Positions 6,087 through 12,663 of a stretch of 12,663 bases of DNA are shown here, piece by piece (the stretch's first letter is position 1; every line of letters begins with the position of its first letter). Below the pieces are notes generated by a model that saw only the letters and a list, made by a program, of their open reading frames with translations, ran no database searches and had not been told where the DNA came from. The stretch comes from Candidatus Cloacimonadota bacterium (GTDB taxonomy: Bacteria > Cloacimonadota > Cloacimonadia > JGIOTU-2), in assembly GCA_014382685.1 (NCBI GenBank), contig JACNJG010000120.1, positions 16,578 through 29,240 of the forward strand, written 5' to 3'. The position numbers were made by a program, and so were the translations under genes.

Positions 6087-7340
6087 ATGGCTTTTAAGAT
6101 CATATTAATGGTTGTTTTCCTCGCACTTTCAGGATTTTTCTCATCCTCGGAAACAGCCCTATTCTCGCTCTCCAGAATGTATCTGAAGAAGCTTGAGAAT
6201 TCAAAAAAATGGTCGAGCAGATACGTTCCCCAACTTCTCAAACATCCTCAGCAGCTTTTGATCACAATACTTCTTGGCAATACAATTGTGAATGTTACCT
6301 TTGCTTCTGTGGCTGCAATGATGGCACTTGACATTACTTATTCAATACCGGGTTTTTCTGCAGTTCTAGCGCTTGTGATCGAAATTGTACTGGCGACAGT
6401 GATCATACTCATTTTCGGTGAAGTCATTCCCAAAGTTTTTGCAATCCAGTTCGCAGAAAAGTATTCGACTTTGATCGCCCTACCTATCGGATTTTTTAAG
6501 ATCATTCTCTTTCCGGTTGTTAAAATATTAGAACTTTTCACAAATATTTTCACCAAGGGCACCGATCATGGTTTGATGGACTCAAATATTAAAATCACTT
6601 CTGATGATATAAAAAGTATTGTCTATGACGATGCTCCCGATCTGGTTGATATTCATAAAGAAGAGCGTGAAATGTTGAATAGCGCTTTCGAGTTTTCGGA
6701 CACAAAGGTGAAAGAGATACTCACTCCAAGAATTGATATTACAGCAGTTGAGATTGAGGATGGAATAGATAATCTCATTCGTGTGATCAAGGAAAGTGGT
6801 TTTTCTCGCATTCCGATATATCGTGGATCAATAGATAACATCCTCGGCATGGTGTACAGCAAGGATATCATACTGAACCTCGGCTCTCAGAAGCGTATAA
6901 AAGATCTTATGCGAACATGCTACTTCATTCCGGAAAATATGAAACTGAGTTTTATTCTAAGCTATTTCAGAAAGAATAAGATCCACATGGCAGTCGTGGT
7001 GGATGAGTATGGCGGCACAACAGGACTGGTTACACTGGAGGATGTTTTGGAAGAGATCGTTGGTGAAATTCTCGATGAAACAGATGTTGATAAGATAGAG
7101 ATCAAGCCCATTACAAAAAACGAATTTGTTATTGATTGCTCGATCGATATTGACGATGTTTGTAAGAAGTTCGATCTGGAAGTCGATGATCAGTTTGATA
7201 GTTTTTCAGGTTTCCTGTATCAGCTTTTTGACAAGATACCTCAAAAAGGTGAAACTGTTGTTTTTAAGAATAAATATAAGTTTACTATCGAGTCCATCGA
7301 CGGACAGCGAATTACAAGTGTACGCCTGAATATACTGTAA
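6087..7340 (+). CDS. CorC/HlyC-type CNNM-CBS membrane protein
   Basis: An inner-membrane protein of the CNNM/CorC family, which includes Mg2+ (and Co2+) transporters; older names are hemolysin C-like or GldE-like. An N-terminal CNNM domain (about 1-185) begins with a helix ending GFFSSSETALFSLSR and has further helices near 50-115 and 120-145. Two CBS domains follow, CBS1 from TPR (213-215) to about 265 and CBS2 about 275-330, including VVVDEYGGTTGLVTLEDVLE (303-322), the usual nucleotide-binding end. A CorC_HlyC domain (about 345-415) closes the protein. At 417 residues it is full length. AGGGAGGG (6071-6078) precedes the ATG at a proper distance, and the gap to ybeY is two bases. Neighbourhood with ybeY mirrors ybeY-ybeX(corC) in other bacteria. 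The transported ion is not determined. Confidence 0.9.
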   Translation: MAFKIILMVVFLALSGFFSSSETALFSLSRMYLKKLENSKKWSSRYVPQLLKHPQQLLITILLGNTIVNVTFASVAAMMALDITYSIPGFSAVLALVIEIVLATVIILIFGEVIPKVFAIQFAEKYSTLIALPIGFFKIILFPVVKILELFTNIFTKGTDHGLMDSNIKITSDDIKSIVYDDAPDLVDIHKEEREMLNSAFEFSDTKVKEILTPRIDITAVEIEDGIDNLIRVIKESGFSRIPIYRGSIDNILGMVYSKDIILNLGSQKRIKDLMRTCYFIPENMKLSFILSYFRKNKIHMAVVVDEYGGTTGLVTLEDVLEEIVGEILDETDVDKIEIKPITKNEFVIDCSIDIDDVCKKFDLEVDDQFDSFSGFLYQLFDKIPQKGETVVFKNKYKFTIESIDGQRITSVRLNIL

Positions 7341-7347
7341 CCACAAC

Positions 7348-8085
7348 GTGAAGAATAAGTTCTGGCTGATTTTATTTGCTCTGATCCTACCCCTGATGTG
7401 CTTTGCAGAAGAAACGATCTATGAATACAGCGTTCATTATGCAGGACTTCCGGTTGCACTCGTAAAGATCACATTAAACAGCACAGATTCATTACAGACC
7501 ATAACTCTTGAAAGCACCTCAAAAGGACTTGTATCAGCACTTTTTCCTATAGAGAATACTTATGTGAGTTCGTGCAATACTGCTTTTCTACCTTACTATT
7601 TTTGGAAAACGATTTACCAGCAAAATGTGAAAGAAAAAAAAATTATTCTCTTCAATCAAAAAGAGGGTAGTATTATCATTCGAAATGTTTTAAACAATCG
7701 AGCCGATACTCTGCAGTGCAGCGATCCAATTCATGATATTGTGAGTGTTAGCTTTTCACTACTTTCTGATGTGCCGGAGCAAAAGTGCTATGCCTGTTAT
7801 GGCAATTATCGTATCTGGCAGCTCAACGCAGAAAAGTCAAAAACGGTAACTCTCAGCTTCCAGAAAAAAAAATATGAGTGCTTTGAGTACAAGATCAAAT
7901 CTGAGATTCAGTACGATTCCAAGATTGATTCTAAAACCGATATTCTTACTAATAATATTTTCAAAAATAATGGAACGACCTATTACTGGATCAGCAAAGA
8001 AGCGCCGCATTTGTTGTTAAAAGCAAAATATAACCGTTTCCCTTTCAGTATATATTTGTATCTAAACAACATTCACACTCAATAA
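7348..8085 (+). CDS. Exported DUF3108-like protein
   Basis: A 245-residue protein with a clear signal peptide (about 1-20, MKNKF then a hydrophobic core ending CFA|EE), so it is secreted to the periplasm or cell envelope. After cleavage it begins YEYSVHYAGLPVALVKITL (about 25-43), the opening pattern of the DUF3108 family, whose members are all-beta envelope proteins of unknown function. The C-terminus (YYWISKEAPHLLLKAKY, about 212-228) fits the usual family end. The start is GTG, seven bases after the previous stop, without a visible Shine-Dalgarno; the signal peptide supports this start because no ATG lies nearby. Four Cys residues in the mature part could form disulfides. Placed last in the pgpH-ybeY-corC run. 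The family call is moderate and no function is proposed. Confidence 0.75.
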   Translation: MKNKFWLILFALILPLMCFAEETIYEYSVHYAGLPVALVKITLNSTDSLQTITLESTSKGLVSALFPIENTYVSSCNTAFLPYYFWKTIYQQNVKEKKIILFNQKEGSIIIRNVLNNRADTLQCSDPIHDIVSVSFSLLSDVPEQKCYACYGNYRIWQLNAEKSKTVTLSFQKKKYECFEYKIKSEIQYDSKIDSKTDILTNNIFKNNGTTYYWISKEAPHLLLKAKYNRFPFSIYLYLNNIHTQ

Positions 8086-8107
8086 TCTTTCAAGCACATT
8101 TTTTTTC

Positions 8108-8120
8108 AAAACTTGACACA
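8108..8120 (+). promoter_or_regulatory. Weak candidate -35 element upstream of the VanZ-like gene
   Basis: AAAACTTGACACA here is identical to the 13 bases at 2217-2229 before the lipoprotein gene, and contains TTGACA (8113-8118). No good -10 follows at 16-18 bases (a T-run lies there), and the ATG is only 30 bases away. If real it would give an almost leaderless transcript. Low certainty. Confidence 0.22.
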
Positions 8121-8148
8121 TTAATAATAAGCTTTTTTTTCTAAAAAT

Positions 8149-8538
8149 ATGAAAATGGGATTCAGAATCGCTCTTATTTTATGGACAATTCTTATGCTGA
8201 CATTGTCCTCTTTGCCGGATTTTCATGCACCGGATCTCTTTCCCAAATATTCTGATAAGATCGTGCATTTGATCGAATATGGGATATGGGCAACTCTTTT
8301 TCTTCTGATGTTGAAGCAGGAAGACCGGCTCAATAATCTTTTGGGAGCTTTTGTCGCAGTGCTCCTTTTCGGTGGTATATTGGGTGTGTTTGATGAAGTA
8401 CATCAAAGCTTTATATCCGGTCGTTCTATGGATATTTATGACTTCTTTGCTGACATTATAGGAATAACAGCTGCCATAATTGTTTTCCGTATTTTTTACA
8501 GAAAACCACGATATTATGTTCCTGAAAGAAAAAAATAA
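8149..8538 (+). CDS. VanZ-like small membrane protein
   Basis: A 129-residue inner-membrane protein of the VanZ-like family. The name comes from a teicoplanin-resistance accessory gene, but most members have no proven function. Hydrophobic helices lie at about 5-20, 40-55, 62-80 and 98-115. The family signature is clear: DKIVHLIEY (36-44), FDEVHQ (81-86), SGR (90-92) and YDFFADIIG (97-105), with the conserved D-K-x-x-H, E-x-x-Q, G-R and D-x3-D/N-x2-G positions. ATG 8149 is used; an in-frame ATG at 8155 is nearly as good and neither has a Shine-Dalgarno. The tail is basic (RKPRYYVPERKK). The 63-bp gap before it is the largest in the 3508-12606 run, so a separate transcript start is possible. 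Antibiotic resistance should not be assumed. Confidence 0.85.
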   Translation: MKMGFRIALILWTILMLTLSSLPDFHAPDLFPKYSDKIVHLIEYGIWATLFLLMLKQEDRLNNLLGAFVAVLLFGGILGVFDEVHQSFISGRSMDIYDFFADIIGITAAIIVFRIFYRKPRYYVPERKK

Positions 8539-8560
8539 ATAATAGTTTTACAATAACATT

Positions 8561-9820
8561 ATGAAATACCAAGCACCACGCGGAACCTATGATATTTTGC
8601 CCGAAGATATCCAAAAATGGCATTATATTGAAAACATAATAAGAAAACTTACCTCATTATATAATTACTATGAAGTTCGTGTTCCGATTTTTGAACAGCT
8701 CGATCTTTTTAAGCGAAGTGTGGGTGAGGACACAGATATTGTTGAAAAAGAGATGTACACTTTTAAAGATAAGAAAGGACGTGAACTCGCTCTCCGACCT
8801 GAAGGTACTGCTTCGATAGCGAGAATGGTTGCAGAACACAATCTTCAATCATCAAAAAAAGAACCTCTGCGGCTCTGGTATGAAGGTCCAATGTTCAGAT
8901 ATTCAAGACCTCAAAAAGGACGATACAGACAGTTCTATCAATTCGGTGTGGAGTGCATAGGATCATCCAAACCGATTGCTGATGCAGAAATAATTGCCAT
9001 TGGCTGGCAGATACTTCAAGAAGCAAAAGTGCCGGATGTATCTCTTGAGATCAACAGTGTGGGTTGTCCAGAATGCAGGGAACAATATAATATATTACTG
9101 AAAGAATTTTTGTATAAAGACAAAGATAAATATTGTGCAGACTGCCGGCGCAGAATGGAGCAGAATCCACTCAGAGTGTTTGACTGCAAGAATAATACAT
9201 GCCGGCAACTCATAAAAAATGCTCCGCGCATGCTGGATAGCATTTGTGATAAGTGTTCTGAACACTTCGAGGGCGTAAAGAAAAATCTGGAAATGATGAA
9301 AGTGCCTTTTACTGTTAATCCTGAAATCGTACGAGGACTGGATTATTACACAAAAACTGCATTTGAATACAAGGTCAATTATCTCGGAGCTCAGGATGCA
9401 CTTGGTGGCGGTGGTAGATATGATGGACTTATTGAATATCTTGGCGGAAAGCAAACACCGGCAGTAGGACTCTCAATGGGATTAGAAAGAATAATCCTAT
9501 CTCTGGAAAAATCGGAATTTTTATTTCCTGAGGATAATAATCTTAAAGTGCTTGTTATTCCTATCGGAACTGCTGCTCTTCAGGCATCTATTGAGATGAT
9601 GCAGGAATTCCATAAAGCAGATATTTCTGCAATAATAGCAGATGAGAGTTCATCTGTTGGAAGTAATCTAAAGTTATGTGATAAAAATAATGTGTCTTTC
9701 GCCGTATTGATCGGCGATAATGAGCTGAAATCTGGTTTGTATGTAGTTAAAGATATCAAAAAGAAAGCTCAATCAGAGATTAAAAAAGAAGAAGTCGTAA
9801 GCTTCATAAAAAATACATGA
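8561..9820 (+). CDS. hisS: Histidyl-tRNA synthetase
   Basis: A cytoplasmic class II enzyme that charges tRNA-His with histidine. Recognised by APRGTYDILP (5-14), LRPEGTASIAR, motif 2 EGPMFRYSRPQKGRYRQF (108-125, R113), the histidine-specific RGLDYYTKTAFEY (258-270, R258), GGGRYDGL (283-290) and motif 3 GLSMGLERI. The C-terminal anticodon domain covers about 325-419. At 419 residues it is normal for bacteria. The insertion domain has eight Cys in pairs or near pairs (169/172, 192/195, 209/214, 229/232), a pattern of a known bacterial HisRS subfamily that may bind zinc or iron-sulfur. Presence of R258 and motifs 2/3 argues against the HisZ paralogue. No Shine-Dalgarno before the ATG. Confidence 0.97.
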   Translation: MKYQAPRGTYDILPEDIQKWHYIENIIRKLTSLYNYYEVRVPIFEQLDLFKRSVGEDTDIVEKEMYTFKDKKGRELALRPEGTASIARMVAEHNLQSSKKEPLRLWYEGPMFRYSRPQKGRYRQFYQFGVECIGSSKPIADAEIIAIGWQILQEAKVPDVSLEINSVGCPECREQYNILLKEFLYKDKDKYCADCRRRMEQNPLRVFDCKNNTCRQLIKNAPRMLDSICDKCSEHFEGVKKNLEMMKVPFTVNPEIVRGLDYYTKTAFEYKVNYLGAQDALGGGGRYDGLIEYLGGKQTPAVGLSMGLERIILSLEKSEFLFPEDNNLKVLVIPIGTAALQASIEMMQEFHKADISAIIADESSSVGSNLKLCDKNNVSFAVLIGDNELKSGLYVVKDIKKKAQSEIKKEEVVSFIKNT

Positions 9821-9833
9821 GGGGGGTAGCATA

Positions 9834-10820
9834 ATGATACTTGTAACCGGTGTAGCGGGATTTATTGGTTCCCATCTCGTGGAGCAATTGCTTGATAAGG
9901 GAGAAATCGTTATCGGGCTTGATAATATCAATGATTTTTATGATATTGCGTTAAAGCATCACAATCTAAGACTGATTAATAAACGACCACACGCAAAAAA
10001 AAATTTCACCTTTATTCGAGGAGATATTACTGATAGGGCGCTGTTACAGATACTTTTCAATGAATATGATATCAAAAGTATAATTCATCTCGCGGCAATG
10101 GCTGGAGTGCGTCCCTCGATAGAAAATGCACCATATTATCAGAAAGTGAACATTGAAGGAACTCAGAATCTGCTTGAATGTTGTAAGGATCACGATATCA
10201 AGAAGTTCGTCTTTGCGTCTTCCTCTTCAGTGTATGGAAATAATGATAAGATCCCTTTCTCAGAAGATGATCCTGTTGACAACCCGATCTCGCCCTATGC
10301 AGCGACAAAAAAAGCAGGTGAGCTTCTCTGTCATACATATCATTATCTCTATGATATGGATATTGTTTGTTTGAGATTTTTTACAGTGTACGGTCCTCGC
10401 CAGCGTCCCGATCTTGCGATCCATAAATTTTCTCAGTATATCATACATAAGAAGTCCATACCCTTTTATGGCGACGGTACTACTTCCAGAGATTACACAT
10501 ATATTGATGATATAATTGATGGTATTATAAAGGCGTTTTCATGGCTCAAGAAAAATAAAGGTGTATTTGAGATCATCAATCTGGGCAATAATGAACCAGT
10601 AACACTCGAAGAGCTTGTAAAAGAAATTTCGGAAAATTTTGAATACGAGGTGCTTACCGATAAGCAGCCGCTACCAAGAGGTGATGTACAAAGAACCTAT
10701 GCGGATATTTCAAAGGCGCAAAAAATGTTTAATTATAAACCGAAAACAGATATAAAGACAGGTTTGAAGAAATTCTATGAATGGTTCAATTCATACTATA
10801 AATTAAATCTGATGGAGTAG
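9834..10820 (+). CDS. NAD-dependent nucleotide-sugar epimerase, probably UDP-glucuronate 4-epimerase-like
   Basis: An extended short-chain dehydrogenase acting on a nucleotide sugar in the cytoplasm, giving precursors for envelope polysaccharides. The Rossmann motif GVAGFIGS is at 6-13, an acidic D30 follows beta-2 (GLDN) as for NAD, and the catalytic set is SSSSVYG (129-135) with Y155-x3-K159 in SPYAATKK. Substrate-side motifs are AAMAGVRPSIEN (about 88-99), LRFFTVYGPRQRPDLAIHKF and RDYTYIDDI. The AGVR..S.EN and RPD..I.KF patterns favour UDP-glucuronate 4-epimerase-like members; UDP-glucose 4-epimerase or a dehydratase remains possible. At 328 residues it is full length. AGGGGGGT (9820-9827) lies just before the ATG. 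It sits between hisS and aspS, with one base before aspS, which suggests transcription linkage rather than shared function. Confidence 0.9.
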   Translation: MILVTGVAGFIGSHLVEQLLDKGEIVIGLDNINDFYDIALKHHNLRLINKRPHAKKNFTFIRGDITDRALLQILFNEYDIKSIIHLAAMAGVRPSIENAPYYQKVNIEGTQNLLECCKDHDIKKFVFASSSSVYGNNDKIPFSEDDPVDNPISPYAATKKAGELLCHTYHYLYDMDIVCLRFFTVYGPRQRPDLAIHKFSQYIIHKKSIPFYGDGTTSRDYTYIDDIIDGIIKAFSWLKKNKGVFEIINLGNNEPVTLEELVKEISENFEYEVLTDKQPLPRGDVQRTYADISKAQKMFNYKPKTDIKTGLKKFYEWFNSYYKLNLME

Positions 10821-10821
10821 C

Positions 10822-12606
10822 ATGTTTGACTTATTAGAAAACTGGAAAAGAACTGAATATACAGGTAATCTGAATATTGAATCCGAGGGACAAGATGTAG
10901 TTCTAATGGGGTGGGTTCATAATAGACGTGATATGGGAAATCTCATTTTTATTGATCTGAGAGATGTGAAAGGAATCGTACAGGTTGTATTCAATCCCAT
11001 GAACGGCACGCGGCTTCTGACAAAAGCTCACAATCTTCGGCTTGAATATGTTATCGCAGTTAAAGGGACTGTGTCTGTTCGTCCTCAGAATATGATCAAT
11101 CCCGATTTGAAAACAGGTCAGATCGAAGTGATTGCAAAGGGTTTGAAAATACTGAATTCATCAAAAGAATTGCCAATACAGATAAATGAAAAAGTTGTCG
11201 CCGATGAGGATTTGCGCTTGAAATATCGTTACCTCGACCTGAGGCGGCAGGAGTTACAACATAAGATATTACTCCGTCATTCTATGATTTATGAGATGAG
11301 GAAATTTCTTACGGAAAGAGATTTTTATGAGATAGAAACTCCTTTACTTGTGCGAAGTACACCCGAAGGTGCAAGAGATTACCTTGTGCCAAGCAGGGAA
11401 TATAAAGGAAAATTTTACGCCCTTCCACAGTCTCCTCAGATATATAAGCAGCTCCTCATGATAGGCGGATTTGATAAATACTTCCAGATCGCCCACTGCT
11501 TCCGTGATGAAGATCTTCGAGCGGACAGACAACCGGAATTCACACAACTTGACCTTGAAATGAGCTTTGTATCTCAGGAAGATATCTTTGAGGTCATTGA
11601 AAAGCTGTTCTACAGAATTTTCAAGAAGATACTGGATATTGAATTACCAATCCCTTTCCCAAAACTTTCTTATCATGAAGCAATGAGACGTTTTGGTTCT
11701 GATAAACCGGATCTAAGATTCAGCATGGAAATTCAGGATGTGACTGATATTGTGAAAAACGCTGAGTTTCGAGTATTCACATCAGCAGCCACAAATGGGG
11801 GATGCATACGTGCGCTCAATGCAAAGGGTTGTGGAGAGTATTCAAGAAAAGATATTGATAAGCTCGAGGATATTTCAAAACATCTTGGCGGTAAGGGTTT
11901 AGCTCGCATGAAGGTTCAAGGCGGTAAATTGCATTCGAATATCGATAAGTTCTTTTCCGATGAGATAAAGCAGCAGATCATGGAGCGCTTGGAAGCTGAA
12001 GAGGGTGACCTAATCCTTTTTGTTGCCGATAGAGAGAAGATCGTGTGTAAAGTACTTGGTGAACTAAGAAATTATCTTGCAAAAGAGCTCGATCTCATAG
12101 ATAATTCTAAATTTAATTTTCTCTGGGTAACCGATTTCCCTCTTTTTGAATGGAATGATGAAGAAGAGAGATGGGAAACAGCACATCATATGTTCACCAT
12201 GCCAAAGGACGAACACATTCCATATCTCGATGATCCCGAAAAATATGGCGACATTATTGGGCAACTTTATGACCTTGTATGCAATGGATTGGAATTGTCA
12301 TCAGGCAGTATTCGTTGTCACAGACCCGATATCCAAAGAAAGATCTTCGAGATAATCGGAATCAAGGGCGAAGAACTTGAGCAGCGCTTTGGATTCTTCC
12401 TGAAGGCATTTGATTACGGCACTCCTCCTCACGGTGGTATTGCTCCCGGAATAGACAGAATTGTAATGATCATGACTGCTGCTGAGTCCATCCGTGATGT
12501 TATTGCATTTCCCAAAACTCTCAGAGCAGTTGACCTTATGAGTGATTCTCCTTCTGAAATTGATAAATTCCTATTAGATGATCTGGGGTTGGAGATAAAA
12601 GAATAA
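10822..12606 (+). CDS. aspS: Aspartyl-tRNA synthetase, bacterial type
   Basis: A cytoplasmic class II enzyme that charges tRNA-Asp, or tRNA-Asp and tRNA-Asn if non-discriminating. Order of parts: OB-fold anticodon domain (about 1-110, GWVHNRRDMGNLIFIDLRD at 30-48), flipping-loop region and motif 1 (about 130-195), QSPQIYKQLL (203-212), motif 2 with FRDEDLRADRQPEFTQLD (227-244, R228), the bacterial GAD insertion (about 314-430), and motif 3 in TPPHGGIAPGIDR (534-546, R546). At 594 residues with a GAD insertion it is the bacterial, not archaeal, type. The residue after R36-D37 is Met38, a position where Leu is usual in discriminating enzymes and His in some non-discriminating ones, so specificity is unclear. 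ATGGAG (10812-10817) precedes the ATG and overlaps the end of the previous gene. Confidence 0.97.
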   Translation: MFDLLENWKRTEYTGNLNIESEGQDVVLMGWVHNRRDMGNLIFIDLRDVKGIVQVVFNPMNGTRLLTKAHNLRLEYVIAVKGTVSVRPQNMINPDLKTGQIEVIAKGLKILNSSKELPIQINEKVVADEDLRLKYRYLDLRRQELQHKILLRHSMIYEMRKFLTERDFYEIETPLLVRSTPEGARDYLVPSREYKGKFYALPQSPQIYKQLLMIGGFDKYFQIAHCFRDEDLRADRQPEFTQLDLEMSFVSQEDIFEVIEKLFYRIFKKILDIELPIPFPKLSYHEAMRRFGSDKPDLRFSMEIQDVTDIVKNAEFRVFTSAATNGGCIRALNAKGCGEYSRKDIDKLEDISKHLGGKGLARMKVQGGKLHSNIDKFFSDEIKQQIMERLEAEEGDLILFVADREKIVCKVLGELRNYLAKELDLIDNSKFNFLWVTDFPLFEWNDEEERWETAHHMFTMPKDEHIPYLDDPEKYGDIIGQLYDLVCNGLELSSGSIRCHRPDIQRKIFEIIGIKGEELEQRFGFFLKAFDYGTPPHGGIAPGIDRIVMIMTAAESIRDVIAFPKTLRAVDLMSDSPSEIDKFLLDDLGLEIKE

Positions 12607-12619
12607 ACCTCACCCTAGT

Positions 12620-12641
12620 CTACGCCAAGGCTACGCCCTGG
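12620..12641. repeat. Short stem-loop with tandem CTACGCC, possible repeat at window edge
   Basis: CTACGCC occurs at 12620-12626 and 12631-12637. CCAAGGC (12625-12631) pairs with GCCCTGG (12635-12641) across TAC with one A-C mismatch. This starts 13 bases after the aspS stop. It may be the terminator stem or the first part of a dispersed element cut by the window end. No gene is visible in 12607-12663. Confidence 0.4.
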
Positions 12642-12663
12642 TAAAGCATTTCTTTCATCCTTT

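Noticed and set aside
8149..8538. Glycopeptide-resistance gene vanZ
   Set aside because: Only the broad VanZ-like family is supported; no van cluster genes surround it.
9095..9454. 119-codon minus-strand open frame opposite hisS
   Set aside because: It is antisense to the conserved HisRS core and insertion domain, and its product has no recognisable motif.
8561..9820. HisZ regulatory paralogue
   Set aside because: Catalytic motifs 2 and 3, R258 and the anticodon domain are all present, as in true HisRS.
9834..10820. Shared function of the epimerase with hisS and aspS
   Set aside because: No biochemical link is known; the short gaps only suggest a common transcript.

Overview
This is an AT-rich, gene-dense bacterial window. 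All recognisable genes lie on the + strand with very short gaps. The gene set (bacterial-type AspRS with GAD insertion, bacterial HisRS, YbeY, PgpH-type 7TM-HD protein, LPG-synthase-like membrane protein, lipoprotein with lipobox) indicates a diderm bacterium. Low GC, intergenic dyad repeats built on TGTCATTC...GGATGACA, and a mixture of strong Shine-Dalgarno sites and none make me think of the FCB side of the tree, perhaps Cloacimonadota. That taxonomic guess is an inference with low confidence.

Layout. (1) 2-2153: a membrane-anchored family 2 glycosyltransferase and an LPG-synthase/flippase-like polytopic membrane protein. They are separated by a 226-bp gene-free spacer made almost entirely of repeats: a 15-nt direct repeat, two small hairpins and one long imperfect inverted repeat. 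(2) 2152-3490: a compact envelope unit bounded by a hairpin and a clear rho-independent terminator, carrying a small coiled-coil lipoprotein and a secreted coiled-coil protein with two C-terminal LysM domains. (3) 3508-8085: pgpH (c-di-AMP phosphodiesterase), ybeY (rRNA maturation endoribonuclease), a CorC/HlyC-type CNNM-CBS membrane protein and a DUF3108-like exported protein, with gaps of 0, 2 and 7 bp. (4) 8149-12606: VanZ-like membrane protein, hisS, a UDP-sugar epimerase/dehydratase and aspS, with gaps of 22, 13 and 1 bp. The final 57 bases hold no gene but contain a short stem-loop repeat.

How the genes fit together. The pgpH-ybeY-corC order follows a widely conserved bacterial neighbourhood linking second-messenger turnover, ribosome maturation and a membrane transporter. 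hisS and aspS supply translation. The glycosyltransferase, flippase-like protein, epimerase and LysM/lipoprotein pair suggest envelope glycan or glycolipid work. The least described items are the lipoprotein-LysM pair and the mosaic repeat spacer at 1034-1222. I see no CRISPR array, phage genes, transposase, tRNA or rRNA, and no clear evidence of a wholly new defence or metabolic system.
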